The notes under the pieces were generated by a model. That model ran no database searches. It was not told where the DNA came from and saw only the letters and a program-made list of their open reading frames with translations. From Aphrocallistes beatrix (lineage: Eukaryota; Porifera; Hexactinellida; Sceptrulophora; Aphrocallistidae), in contig OY725490.1 of assembly GCA_963281255.1 (NCBI GenBank), positions 5,642,001 through 5,706,000 of the forward strand: a DNA stretch of 64,000 nucleotides, given 5' to 3'. Of this stretch, positions 43,414 to 56,600 are shown in pieces. Within the stretch, counting starts at the first letter, position 1. The number at the start of each line of letters is the position of its first letter. The translations under genes and the position numbers were made by a program.

Positions 43414-45455
43414 TATATGTACTTGTATTCGTTATCAAATCGGTAAGGAACTTTTGGGAAAACCTTGTATTATTCATTCACACAACAAGTAAGATAAATC
43501 AATGAAAATAATATTAATAGACAATATAGATAGATGCCTGTATTGGAATAAGCACAAAGCTTGATGAAACATAACTGAAATGTTTATGAATATATTAATG
43601 ATAAATTAGTTAATCAATTGAAACTTATTTTGTCCTCACAATTCCTACATACAGTTATTCGCGTAGAGTGGTTCACGCAAACATGTTTGGAACAAATATT
43701 ACAAAATGACTTCAACTTGACATCTTTCTGTCGTAAACAACTCGTACATCTTCCCCTACTTGTCTGTGGAACATCATAGAGTAGTATCAAATCAGTAATA
43801 CTATTCGTATCAACAATAGTTTGAGTTACACCTTGAAGGTCTGGTCGAGAGATAACTGTAGGACGGGAAAACTCAATTTGTGGTAGAGATGTAACGCATT
43901 CATATGACTCAGGAGCAACAGACGATTCAAGAGCAGGAATTGACTAAGGAGCTGGAAATGACACAGGAACAGCAGATGACTCAGGAGCAAGAGATGGCTC
44001 GGGAACAGAAGTTGACGTTGGAACAGCAGAAGATTCAGGAATGCTTGAACAGTGAACTGGTGTAATTTCAGGTGTAACAACGCTAACGTCTTGTGAACCA
44101 CATTTCGATTTCAATAAATCGTCAATATAAGAACGGACCTCTTTTGTTAAATATCTGAAACTACTGGACTCCCGTCTCTTAACAATTTGTGGGAGTACGA
44201 GTTCAATACCGAGCATATATAAATATTCCCTTCTTTGTTTCTTTCTGGCTATATGACTATCTACAAACTTACTGGTATATAGAACATATGATGCATGGGA
44301 AGACAAACCAATTAAATCAAAGAACAGCACACATGGCCATCTACGGGTTGCTCTGTAGGGGCGATGACCTTTAAGTAGCTGATCTAGTACGTCAACGCCA
44401 CATTTGTGACGATTGTAGTCTAATATAAGCTGTGGCTTTTGCTTATAAGTATCGCTGATAGAACCATCGTGATGGTAGTTGGACAATAATAAAACAGATT
44501 TATTTTTCTTTGCAATATACGATACCATTGTGGTGTCTTTATGATATACGAATCTTGATGAATAGAGAGGCTTATTTTTCGTGTTCTTCATCTCGCTAGG
44601 AACTTCGCGCCTATTACACCGCAATGTACCGAAATATCGTATCTGATATCGATCAACTAACGAATTGCATAGGCTTAATGATGTAAAGTAGTTGTCACCT
44701 ACAACTACATGTCCTGGACGACATGTTGCTACCAATCGTAAAACAATATCTGCTGGTTTATTACTTAAATATAATTTTCCCGAATAAACTTCAATGTTAT
44801 ACGGATAATAGGTAGTAGAGTCAGCAAGAATGAAAATCTTGATTCCGTACTTGTCCGGTTTACTCGGAATGAACTGTCGAAATGAACATCGACCGCGGTA
44901 AGCACACATATGTTCGTCAATCGTAAGAAATGTATGAGGGAAATATGAGGTGTTAAGGGTATATTTAATATGATCTAATATTTCCCTAATAGGTGCTAAC
45001 TTGTCTTCAGATATTCGAGATAATCGTGTTTCGAAATCATCAAAACGGAGGAATCTCAAAATGGTTTTAAATCTCTCTCTTGGAAGAGTTGCTTTGAAAA
45101 TTAAGCGAGAAAAATTTGGGTCTTTACAGTATAACTTAGAAAGGGGTTCTCTATTAACCCGAAATACGCCTGTCAAAATCATCAAACCAACAAAAGCTTG
45201 TATCTCTTCAAAGGTGAATTCGTTCAAATACGTCCCTGAGACATGCTTATTCGAGATCAAGAATTGTCTTAACTTTGAGTTAGAATAGTATAGAACCTTA
45301 GAAATCATGGCATCATTGAAGAAGATCTTAAAAGATTCTATAAAGAGTCCATATAAAACACTTTAACTGACTTCATTAAGTCAAGAAAAAAGTCGGAGAA
45401 ATTTAGATGGTTTGCAATTGATCAACTAACCTTTGCAATTGATAAACTAGATATA

Positions 45456-45643
45456 CAGTCGACTCCGCTTAATAGGGCCACATCGGTTAGAGGACATTTT
45501 GCCCCGATTAAGCGGAGGACCCTATTAACCGAAAATATTTTGTATTAGCTTCTATGTGTGAGAGCTATTCCGGTCCTACCAAAAGTGGCCCGATTAAGCG
45601 GCTGACCCGATTAAACAGTTGCCCTATTAAGCGGAGTCGACTG
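45456..45643. mobile_element. pogo-like MITE, family pogo-a, copy 3
   Basis: 188 bp, TA on both sides, ends CAGTCGACTCCGCTTAATAG and its inverse. Lies in the presumed piggyBac intron. Confidence 0.8.
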
Positions 45644-45649
45644 TATTTC

Positions 45650-46810
45650 AATTGATCAACATTAGACGCTCTGTTAATCAATTGACAACCTCTAATAGGA
45701 TTCCTATATACTATTGATTGTTTCTCACTTTAGTCATTGATCAAAGGTTTATATAGTTTCTCAATTGCGAAGTTCAAACCACAACCGTATAGTGTATATG
45801 TATACATATATACCCTTGCAAATAAGTACTAAAAACTCGCATTTGTCACAATTTCAGGAGATAGTGTAAGCAGAAACTTGAGGATGGGCAATACACACAG
45901 CTTCAGCATCTATTTGCATTGAATTATTAAAATGAGCTGGATACAAATGTATTTATTAATAATTATAATTATATGCTGCCAAGGCTGTAGTGGCCAAATT
46001 GTGAATTAATGTCCTATTTGCTACTCAATTATCAAGATCGGATATAGATCTACATCTAATATTACGTATAGCACTTCTTATCACAGATCAGATACAGATC
46101 TACATCTAATATTTGGCTACTGTCAGTCAATGTTGATAAAATCCGACAATATGAGAACTGATCAACACTGCATTTTCTATTGTCGATCAACTGCAAACGA
46201 TGTAGTTAATTAATTGCAAACGTTGATTGATCAGTTGCAAACTGTCGAAATTTGATCAATTGCAACACCCTCGTCAGGTTGACGACAAAAGCAGGGAGGC
46301 AGTTAAATTGATTAAAACCGATTACTGCCGGGAAGAATTACTGATTCGGACTTCGAAGAAATGCAGTATCGGGACAATTAGCGTGTGAAATTGATGAATT
46401 TTCTGGGTCAAAAAGTTTTAGATATTAATATGCTCGTAACACCTCGGCAGTATTCGGGTCTTTTGGCTCGGACAGGTTCAAGTCTTTAACGAAAATTCAC
46501 ACTTAAGACGGATTTATGCCGTAATTTTCACCTTTTTGGAATCCCGAAGAAACACTTATCTGGTCAGTGCTCAGCTAATATAGATTATAAATGTCTGATA
46601 ATTTAATAGAATAAGTAGAACACTAATTCCTACACAGCTGAGCAAAAATTTCACAAAGTGCTACTCATGGTGTTAATATTACGCCATTATAAAATTTTAA
46701 CCTGGAAAACACAATATTGTTATCGCATTACACATCAACAATATGTTGATTCAGATGAAAGTTCTTGTGTGTTATATAAAATCGAAACAAATAGAATTCC
46801 TAGCTATTTA
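45650..46810. other. Presumed intron or spacer of the piggyBac gene
   Basis: No coding frame. The words CAATTGAT and TTGATCAA recur at 45400-45730 and 46120-46270. Nothing else recognised. Confidence 0.4.
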
Positions 46811-47220
46811 CACTAAATATTTTTCAAACAGCATAAACTTTCAGTAAAACAATTTAACAAACCAATTGCTGAAGTGAATGAATTGCATTCTGAAGGGATT
46901 CCATGAGAAATAGCCGGAAAATAAATGTTTTCGAAGGGGATAGGAGATGTTGACCATCTAGTTTGATCATTCGAAATGATTATTCCTGCTTGATTTGTTT
47001 CCATTAGCGAAATATCTGATCTTAAATCAGATCCACTACCCATCGAAAAATTGGTAGTGTCATCATTATCAGAATCAGAATCTATGTCTGAAAGTGCTGG
47101 TATCGATTCATCATCGCTGAGGGATAAGTCTTCGTCTCCCGAATCATAAGCATAAGGAGATTCCCTTGGTAAATCAAGAATACACGAATCGGATAGAAAC
47201 CGTTTAGGTGAGGCCATCAA

Positions 47221-50045
47221 AGCGAATTACTCTATTCCTTTGTGTTAGATATTATATAGATTAAAATAATGATTTATAATCTGATACTCTAGGAATCCTG
47301 GCATAAAATTACAGGAGTTCTATCGAGTTCCCACAAGAAACCTCTACGGGGATTATGAGATAAAAGGGGGATCGATGCAAGGAGTAGCGTGTTTAAACTT
47401 TCAAATAAAGGGAATCAAGAACCTGCAGGGGAAAACTCTAACAATAATAGAAAACAACTTCTGAAATGATTTATACCCTATTCCACACACCATAATTACA
47501 AATTGATTTTGAAAGTTGGATAACGCTTTCCAAATTTAAAATATAAAATTGTAATTGTGGTATGGCACAGGTGTAATTTATATATTTGTATTTCTTAGTC
47601 GAGAGTAGCCAAACCAAAACTAATATAGATAGAGACTTGAAATTTCAGGGCAGGTGTGAAATTGCCTTTTATTAGCATCTGGTGTCTTGATTATCTCTAA
47701 ACTGAATATTTTCACACCTTTCAAGAGTGGCAAAAATTGACCTATTAGATTGCAGGCTTCGGACTTTCTGAAGTACATCTAGCATTCTATTACTTAGTTC
47801 AATAGGCTAGATTGTAACTGAATGTAGTATTTATATTTACACTGCACTGCATTTGAATTGATAGTTGGGTGCAATTTATTGGTTGATAGATTCTGTAAGG
47901 TGCAAACAAGCTTATTTATAATACGATTAATCACATTTTCACGCCTTATAGTGAATTAAGGAATATTGTGCCAGAGATTAGTTTCCATCAGCTAACCAGG
48001 GGTAATTGGGTGCATAGAATTCAATTCTTAGAGGATTTTAACTCATTTACCAATTAGTTTTTAACTTATTTGATATTTTTTTAATGATATGAACCTTAAC
48101 ATTGTTTTAGCACCTTTGGAGTTTATAAAACACAAAGATTTAAAAGAATGGGCAAATAAAATCCAAACAAAATAGCTCTATAAGGGTGTTCATTTATATA
48201 ATCCTCGGGAAATCGCAAGTTTGATCTCAGATATTTAGCGATCACTGGGTCAGAAATAAAATTCTGATCGTTTCAAAAAAAAATTTGTTCGGATCCGACC
48301 ATTTGTTCTTGAGATATCGCATATTATAGGTAAAGTTCGGGCATAATATACCTCTAAGGTCCCGAAAGAGGCTGATGTCATATCTTAAAAACTATTGTAG
48401 ATATATAATATATTATATCCTTAAATAAAAGGATATATGCGAAAATATATAGGTTCCTCGACCATTCCTTTGTCAAAAAATAAATAATTCTCGACTTATC
48501 ATTGATTTAATTGTAATACAAATTCTATGGAGAACTTTGAATCTATTAGAAAATAGCGAATCTAATCATTAAATATGTGTCCAAATTTAGCTATTATGCT
48601 AAATAGTGAATACAATTGCCGTTAATAATATGTACAGAAAAATTGGGGAACTTTTGATAATTATTTTGAAAGTTCTGGCCTTGGACCTCGCAGATTCGGT
48701 CAAAAACCCCCATTTAGGGTCCAAAAAGAGATATCTCTCTATCTTTGTAAATACAAGTCCAAATTCTTAGTTCTCACTTCCTAATATACTTTTTACGAGT
48801 TTACATATATGATTCTTTGATAATAATTGCACTACACCACATGGAATGTTAAGTTTTAGATTTTTGTCTTATGATGACGTAGCATTTTTCGAAAATCCTA
48901 ACTTCGAAACTAAAAGTCGTAGACTTTCGCTCTAACTTCCTAATATACTTTTTGGAAACTTTTTATTCATTCTAAACTGATAGATTATACTTCGCAGTGC
49001 CAGGAATATGAAATATTATCTACAATTATCTCAAAATATTCGGAGTTAGGGGCCTCAAGGGAATTTGTGGATTTTCAGGGTACTTTTGCTATTTTTGGTA
49101 AATATTTGGCTTTAATATACCTAAATCAGCAGTATGGATGCGAATAAATGTCTGTGGATGCTTATGTGCATTATTAATAACTCATTTTACATTCTTCTTA
49201 ACACCTAAACTTAAAATCTCTATATCTCGGGACATTAAAATTTCAAAATTGACCGTCTTTACAGAATTATTTCTCAAATTTGGTTTGAGATAGAAGTTTG
49301 AAAATTTCAAAAGTTGTTTAATATCATTATTCGATGAACGTAGGACCACCATTTTTTGGATATATTCTAACTCGGTGATTTTATTCATGATTTTCCCAAA
49401 AAAACAGACATTTTTCGCCGTTTTTTGGCCCTTTTTTTTTGGACACCGATAAAATTTACAATATTTGTCATTTTAACTTTCTTCTGGTCCTATGAAGTTG
49501 CAAATATGGTAGACTATCTATGATTCGATTTTGGAAGCGTTTGATTCCTTGGTATGTCCTAAACAATTCATTGAGTGCCTAAATTTCTACCATTAAGATG
49601 TGCTAGCGGAAAATTAAAAAAACAGACTTTGAGACACTGTATCTCAAAATCTAGAAATGAGAATCAAAAACGTTTTGGAATGTGCCAGTATTTCTTGATG
49701 GAGATACCTCCCCACGCTTAACATCTCTTATAGCTCTACTTTCATCGTATGCTGTAATGCAAATCATATGTTTTTTCGAGGGCGGTATCCTTAATAAATT
49801 ACAGATTAGATAGATATTGATCGGTCGTCAAAATCTCGACCGGTAGACCAGCACCGGTCAGATCCGACCGGTTCAATCACTAACCTCGGGACCTTTCTTT
49901 CAGAATTCTATATTTCAATATTGAACTCAATTTTTTACACCGTTTAACTCTCAAAATTGACTGGTCAATATAATGATTGAACACTGAATTCATTCATTTT
50001 TGCACAATTTCAATGGCTTAATACAATCGTATGATAATGTCTAAT
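47221..50045. other. Long stretch without recognisable features
   Basis: 2.8 kb of AT-rich DNA without a family match, and without the repeat families seen elsewhere. Short frames here lack any feature that I can name. This is the longest apparently unique stretch in the window. Confidence 0.5.
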
Positions 50046-51075
50046 CATAGCCTACTCTAATAATGCCTCACAGTAAAATAACCAAGGATGCGGTAATAGC
50101 CGAATGGATTAATACACGATTAGCCTAAAATCGTTAATCATGTAGAATAGGCATTAAGAATGTATTATGAACATATATAAACATGGTATCAAAGTACATA
50201 TATCCGTTGTCAAAATTTCGATTAGTCATCATATCATTGCGCAACAGGTCATTATATGGAGGATTTTGTCAATTTTTTAAGCTGTTTTAAGCCTACTTCT
50301 AAATGTTATTAAGGTATAATTTTTGTTTAGAACTAAGATTAGTACGAGTTGATCTGAAAAATTTATAATTTTTCAGTGGAATGTTGTTACATTCCTGCGT
50401 TGCTAGTGTAAAGCATTTTGATCAGTTTGAGCCATATCCTGCAAACTGTAAGAACTAGGTCTTCAAATTTGATCGTATTTGATAAGCAATTGGCTACTTC
50501 CTATTAGGTAATAATACAAATTTGACTTCTAAATTCACAGACTACAGAGTTATGCGACAATTTAGTGCTTTGGTCACATTCTTAAAATCAACCCATAACT
50601 CAAAACTCGTTGAATTTAGAAGTTCAAGTTGTATTATCACCTAATAGGAAGTAGTCCATTGCCTATCAAATACGATCAAATTTGGAGCTCTAATCATTAC
50701 AGTTTGCATGAAATGGCCCAAACTGACCAAAATGCTTGACCATAGCAACGTAGGAATGTAACAACATTCATCATCTTGTACTAATCTTGGTTCTACACAA
50801 AAATCACACCTTAATAGCATTTAGAAATAGGGTTAAAACAGCTTAAATTGTCCTTAGAATGACCTGTTGCGCAATGATATGATGACTAATCGAAATTTTT
50901 CCAACGGATATATGTACTTTGATACCATGTTTATATATGCTGGTAATACTTTCTTAGTGCCTATTCTGCATGGTTAACGATTTCAGGCTAATCATGTATT
51001 AATCCATTCGGCTATTACTTCATCCCTAGTCCATGATTTTCAGTCTACTGTGAGGCATTATTAGAGTAGGCTATG
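50046..51075. mobile_element. F3 fold-back, copy 2 (complete, about 1.03 kb)
   Basis: Outer ends CATAGCCTACTCTAATAATG and the inverse; arms of about 500 bp around a centre at about 50565. Non-coding. The copy at 41145-41986 has the same internal order. Confidence 0.75.
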
Positions 51076-51424
51076 CATAAGTCTATTGGAGTGGATGTAT
51101 TCAGTATTTACCAGGGTTGTAACCGAATAGTTGATTATTCGGTTTAACCAAATAATATTTTTTACAGAGAGTTGATATTTGTTTTCTAACCAAATATCAT
51201 TATTTGGTATTGGGTTGAAAACCGATACTAGATATAATTCAAACGTGTACTTAGACCAAGATGAATACATACAGTATATATGTATATATACACACATCCT
51301 ATCTATTTATTACCATTGATTCATAATTATCCTGATTTGTCAAAATGTATTCACTCACAATCCAATTAATCGGTCACCTAAACTATTCGGTTGATCAAAT
51401 TATTCGGTTTGATTACCATTAATA
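51076..51424. other. Short spacer with CCGAATA words
   Basis: Contains CAGGGTTGTAACCGAATAG and several TATTCGGTT words, like a decayed hAT MITE. No clear second end. Confidence 0.35.
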
Positions 51425-51756
51425 TTTATTAGCAAGTTCTTCTTGCCAAAATACACGAGCTAAAATCGTTTATTAGCAAGTTCTTTTTTGCAAATACACG
51501 AACTAAAATTCTGGTAGGTACCAGAATACATACATACTATAGTCGCAAATTGCATTTTATAGAATATTTCCTGGTGATAGGCAAGCTTGCTAATAAAGAA
51601 ACAAAAAATACAATTTACGCCATTGGAACCTTAAAAAAAACGTATTAGGAAATCTTACTAATATGCGAATTGCTAATACGCTAGCTTGTTTATACATAAA
51701 TCCCTATACCTTTGCTCCGTGCACAGAAAAAACTTGCTAATAGGCGAACCCTACTG
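51425..51756. mobile_element. pogo-like MITE, family pogo-d, copy 2
   Basis: The right end is the inverse of CAGTAGGGTTCGCCTATTAG, followed by TA. Repeated TTATTAGCAAG words. The left end is unclear. Confidence 0.6.
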
Positions 51757-51974
51757 TAAATAGATTATATACTATTCATAACATAAATGGGACCTCCTAA
51801 ATAATTGTATTTATCCAAACTGATTAAAAGATTTCTATTCTCCAACACTAACAGTATCCATGCGAAAAAATATTCAATTACCTCCATCAAAGCCACTGGA
51901 AGCACTATAATTATAAAGTAAACAAATTACATAAATGCAAGAAAATTGCTAAATTTTCAAATTTCGATTTGAAA

Positions 51975-52127
51975 TTAGCCTCAAAGGCTATTTAGAGGAA
52001 TACATCAAACGAGGACCGAAGGTCCGAGTCCAAGTAATGAGACTGAATGTAGAATGGTATTACGAAAGGCGAACACGGCGGACGCGTGAGTGCGTAAGCC
52101 TAGCAGGGCGAGCAAGCAAGTGACTCG
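51975..52127 (+). mobile_element. Helitron-like element HL-C, 3' part, copy 2
   Basis: Shares GACCGAAGGTCCGAGTCCAA and the GGCGGACGCGTGAG-type hairpin with 33600-33770. Ends GTGACTCG before T. At 52535-52600 there is a reverse 5' core (CTTCAATCAATTCG) of the same group. Confidence 0.45.
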
Positions 52128-52859
52128 TATATTTTAAATAGTGAAAACGCCAGGTGGCATAGATATTCAGCCCTCTCCGTTATGTACGTAAACACATCAT
52201 ATCAGAATAATTATGTATAATTCATCTGTCATGTATGGATAATCTACAACGTCATATCCGGTCGGGCCATGCTATTAGCTTTCGCGGGCTGTAGTTAACC
52301 GAGTTTGCTTTTAACAGTTGTGCAGTGATGGTGCACACACGTTAGCAGAAGGATTTGGGTTGCAATCATCAAAACTCCGCCCCCAGTAGTGAAAGACGAA
52401 GTGTATTTAGATATTTACCTTATTAATGATATGTATCCGTAAAGGTATTTTCGGAGGGGGACTAGCCCTCTGATGGGTGGCTAGATGAAACCCTGGATAC
52501 ACCTTATTCCAAATTTCACGCGTTCCGAGCTATTGCAAATTCTTCAATCAATTCGGGATTAATAAACAGAAAGAATAAATACTAATAATTTTAACATACA
52601 GTGGATCCTCAAGTTGTTCTCTTAATACGTATCAAAGAAACAAAACATAAATATAAAACACCAACAGAAACAAGGACTCGCCAAATACATATACGTACTT
52701 ATGACTAATAACTGGCAATAAAGCCTATTCATGTAGTTCATGTAGCTAGGTTACTAGAAGTAAAGATAACCCTAGAGTTGGGTGGTCTTGATAAGTTATA
52801 TAATGTTATTTCCTATTACTTCACAACAAGTAAAACTTGTATGATGCTGAGAAGAGTAA

Positions 52860-53200
52860 TGAAGGTCTGTGCGGACCCCACCTGGGCATGTTATGGTAAA
52901 GTAATGGGGGTCTGTGCGGACCCCACCTGGGCATGTTATGGTAAAGTAATGGGGGTCTGTGCGGACCCCACCTGGGCATGTTATGGTAAAGTAATGGGGG
53001 GCTGTGCGGACCCCACCTGGGCATGTTATGGTAAAGTAATGGGGGGCTGTGCGGACCCCACCTGGGCATGTTATGGTAAAGTAATGGGGGTCTGTGCGGA
53101 CCCCACCTGGGCATGTTATGGTAAAGTAATGGGGGTCTGTGCGGACCCCACCTGGGCATGTTATGGTAAAGTAATGGGGGTCTGTGCGGACCCCACATTG
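52860..53200. repeat. 45-bp minisatellite, locus 2 (about eight units, inverted)
   Basis: The same 45-bp unit as at 25110-25525, in reverse orientation (GGTCTGTGCGGACCCCACCT and TGGTAAAGTAATGGG). Two neighbouring units share a GGGCTG variant. Frames on both strands stay open only because the unit is a multiple of three. Confidence 0.9.
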
Positions 53201-53327
53201 GCAAGGTTGGTCCCTGGGGGGTGTAAAAAGACCCGCTTGGTTACAGGGGGTTAATACTTCAAAGCCACAACTTATGTTTAATATCTTAATGTATCATAAT
53301 GTATAGCAATAAAAAAGAATATGTGCA

Positions 53328-53506
53328 TATTTTCACACCTTTAGTATATACATATTTTCACACCATTTGACGAATTTTGAAAAATATGCTAGAGACTAGC
53401 TTCCAACAGGTGACATGGGGTTTTTAGGGATGTAGATTTCGAATATCATATTTTCAGATCTATATGATAAATTATGTTTACTTTTGTTACAAGCGAAGCG
53501 CGCTTG
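53328..53506 (+). mobile_element. Helitron-like element HL-B, internally deleted
   Basis: Body with GGTGACATGGGGTTTTTA, then directly the final hairpin GAAGCGCGCTTG at 53506. Most of the 3' module is deleted. Confidence 0.5.
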
Positions 53507-53512
53507 TATATA

Positions 53513-53536
53513 TCCTTACTATTAAAACTGGATTAA

Positions 53537-53571
<35 letters not shown>

Positions 53572-54163
53572 GTAACGAATTGATTGAAGTAACTGCCAGG
53601 CGCAGAAAGCTGAATTTTGGCATGCGGGAGTCTTTGGATATGGCTCCACTAAGTTCTGAGCTCAGATCGAAATGTCGACTCTCATCATGGAAATATGACG
53701 TTATTGTCACTTTTTTGATAATTAGAAATTTCAGTTTTTCGACCATAACTCAGGCATTTTAGGTGATAGAAGGCTGAAATTTTAATAGAAAATGTAGATT
53801 AATATATTTCACATATGATGCAACTGTCATGAAAAATGATGACTCATCACTCTGTTATGACCTCATCATTACGCATCGAAAATTTAAAAATTGACAAATT
53901 TGGCGATTTTTCGTGCGATTTCGATAATAACAGTAGGACAGACGTATTTCGAGATGTTATCTCCCTTATAATTAATCAATGGTAACCCCAGGCGCACAAC
54001 GGGCGCCTCCGGCGGACACTTCTCTAAATACGTATGCCCCAATGTTATAATCGATAAAATCACAAAATTTGTTAATTTTTAAAATTTTGACGTGAAATGA
54101 TGACGTCATAACGGAGTGATGAGTCTTCATTTTTTAATGATAGTTCCATCATCTGTGAGGTAT
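53513..54163 (+). mobile_element. Helitron-like element HL-A, copy 11 with inverted tail
   Basis: Starts TCCTTACTATTAAAACTGG after A. Normal up to the GGCGGACACT word at about 54019, after which an HL-A middle part follows in reverse orientation to 54163. Confidence 0.55.
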
Positions 54164-54326
54164 GTTTTTTGTAAAAGTTTTATCTAAAGATATAAGCTTT
54201 ATCTCAGCGACTATTGTAGGGTATTCCACATTGTACTAGAATCCGATTTCCGCACTTTGAAAGAATACATGTCAATATGAGTTATTAAACCCATTTAGCC
54301 TTGGAGTTAATCCTATTTGTATAATA

Positions 54327-55058
54327 CAAGCACGCTTCGCTTGCTTGCCCTGGACGGCTTGCGGACACTTCGTGTACGCAGAGTCGCCCTGTGGGCGCAT
54401 GGATTTACTCAATCTTGCCTATTTTGGGAATTTATTTACTTAATATAAATATTGTTAATAAAAGTTAACAAACAATTTTTCATATAGATCCGAAAATAAG
54501 ATATTCAAAATTTACACACCTGAAAAACCCATGTCAACCGTTGGCATCCAGTCTGTAGCCTATTTTTGTAATTTACTTTGTGTGACTAATATGAATAAAA
54601 GTAAACGATAATTTATCATATCGGTCTGAAAATATAATCTTCGAAATCTACACTCCCAAAAACCCCATGAAATCCGTTGGAAGCTAGTCTCCAGCATATT
54701 TTCCAAAATTCTTCAAATGCTGTTAAAATATGTATCTTGAGATGTGAAAATATACTCAAAACGGTTTTTATTGCTATTCACTATAATATAATTGAGACAC
54801 CTATACGAGTTATTGCTTTGATGTATTAATAGTACAATAGTGTCGTACTGATTTCTAAAGTGAGAGTGAAGCCGTACATAGTATTGTATAGAATAGGTGT
54901 AAAAAATGTTTTCCATTTTTTGTTGATGTATGAAAATTTCGCTCAGATCTTTGGACTTAATCGTAGATTCAGCATTTGACACCTACATGTCAATTTCGTA
55001 TCTCTACGACTTGCCAATTCTTCAATCAATTCGGACAAACAAACTAACAAAAAAGTAT
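54327..55058 (-). mobile_element. Helitron-like element HL-B, copy (reverse)
   Basis: The hairpin module begins CAAGCACGCTTCGC at 54327; the core CTTCAATCAATTCGGACAAA is at about 55020-55040. The 5' terminus is slightly decayed. Confidence 0.6.
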
Positions 55059-55093
55059 CCGATTTCAGCACTTTGAAAGAAAAAATGTGAATA

Positions 55094-55478
55094 TCCTTAC
55101 TATTAAAACTCGATTAATGTGTGTGTATATATACGTATATGTAACGAGTTGATTGAAGAAACTGCCGGTAATAGAAAGCTGATTTTTGGCATGTGGGGGT
55201 CTTTTGGCTATGGCTCTACTAATTTCTGAGCTCAGACGAAAATGTCGACTCATCATGGAATTATGACGTCATTGTCACCTTTTTTTATAATTAGAAATAT
55301 CAGTTTTTCGACTATAACTCTGCCATTGAGGTGATAGACGTCTGAATTCTTAATAGAATGTGTAAATTAATAAATCTCACGTATGATACAACTCTCACCA
55401 AAAAATGATTACTCATCACTGTGTTATGACGTCATCATTACGCATAAAAAATTGAAAAATTTTGTTGATTTTTCGAGC
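55094..55478 (+). mobile_element. Helitron-like element HL-A, copy 12 (3'-truncated)
   Basis: TCCTTACTATTAAAACTCG start after A; ends in the TTTTTCGAGC region, without the hairpin module. Confidence 0.6.
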
Positions 55479-55479
55479 A

Positions 55480-56085
55480 AGAGATGCATATGAAATCGTT
55501 CACGAAGACGAGTATATCCTTTATTTTTATTCACAACATATCGTAAAAGATGTGCATTTTAAATTTTGAAGGGTCGTATACTCAAATTTGCATCATTGTG
55601 TCCACATTCGATTCCTCGAAAATTAAAACTAAACATTCTGAAATTGGTTGGTCAATTCGTGAGACCTGCAGCAGTAAAGTAGGCAGACCAATAATTCAAC
55701 AGACTTGATCCAAGGGTATAATTTCTGATTATCTCAGTGACATTACTAGTACGAATATATCACCACCTATGAAGAGAGTTTGTTTATCAATTCTATAATA
55801 TTCTGTTTCCATCCCTTCTTCTATTGGAGAAATTTAAGTCGAGAGACCAAAGGTATTGTCAGTTAAATTTCCAACTTGTAGAGTGATTGTCTGTCAAGCC
55901 AGTCAAGAGTACTGCTTAATCGGTGACAAATTCAGAACTCATCATCATAGGCGTAGAGTTGGCCAAATAAGGGGGAGCCCCCAACTTTTCAATATGTTGA
56001 TCTGGCTAGATGTGAAGCTAGATCCACCAATTAAATTATAGTTCTCTTTGAAGAATTTATTCCATATTGAATTGTATTATCGCGA
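55480..56085. other. Gene-free stretch
   Basis: No family match on either strand. Confidence 0.4.
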
Positions 56086-56110
56086 CAGTACAAAACTCGA
56101 CTAATGTATA

Positions 56111-56586
56111 CACTGCCTGAACAAAAGTATTCGTACACCCCATAATTCCCCATAGAAATAGTTATAATACTAATTTATTTAGCGCGTCAATGTATTTAAT
56201 TGGTAAGAGATACACTTAATTTGACTTCAAATTCGAATTCTCCACATTCAAACTACCCACTTTACAAGTTTTTAACTTAGCTACTCTTCTTCAAGATTAA
56301 GTATTTTCAACATTTACTTTCCTATGCCACATGTCGCGAGTGATCACCATTGTATATGATGGCATTGGTGGTATGAGGTGGCGCAGTTTGAAAAATTTTA
56401 ACCTTGTGGGAGTGTAAACAAGTTGAAAGATTAAAAAGTGAGTAATTCGAAATGGAGAATTCGAATTTGAAGTTAAATTAAGCGTATCTCTTACCAATTA
56501 AATACCTTGACTCGGTAAATAAATCAGTATTATAACTATTTGTATGGGGAATTATGGGGTGTACGAATACTTTTGTTCAGGCAGTG
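56111..56586. mobile_element. Tc1-type MITE (family i), complete, fold-back type
   Basis: TA-flanked, 476 bp, ends CACTGCCTGAACAAAAGTAT and its inverse; arms of about 170 bp. Non-coding. Confidence 0.7.
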
Positions 56587-56600
56587 TATATATATACTTA

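Larger units (their letters stand above)
43614..47220 (-). pseudogene. piggyBac transposase gene, two exons, one premature stop
   Basis: Exon 1 (47220 to about 46850) begins MMASPKRFLSDSCILDL and is acidic (DSGDEDLSLSDDES), the usual piggyBac N-terminus. Exon 2 starts at or below 45362 (SVLYGLFIESFKIFFNDA) and carries the catalytic core: Asp in LTIDEHMCAYRGR (131 counted from the Met at 45308), Asp in VVGDNYFTS (205), and Asp pair in GVDVLDQL (306, 309). A TAG at 43944-43946 interrupts it. The same frame then continues to 43614 with the Cys-rich C-terminal finger (RCTSCLRQK, CNICSKHVC, TVCRNC). The exact splice sites are unclear; the presumed intron holds a pogo-a MITE. It could be a young transposon or a domesticated relative with one disabling mutation. 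Confidence 0.83.

Noticed and set aside
46120-46270. Recurrent CAATTGAT/TTGATCAA words in the presumed piggyBac intron as an operator array
   Set aside because: Spacing is irregular and the words are AT-rich; chance is a sufficient explanation.
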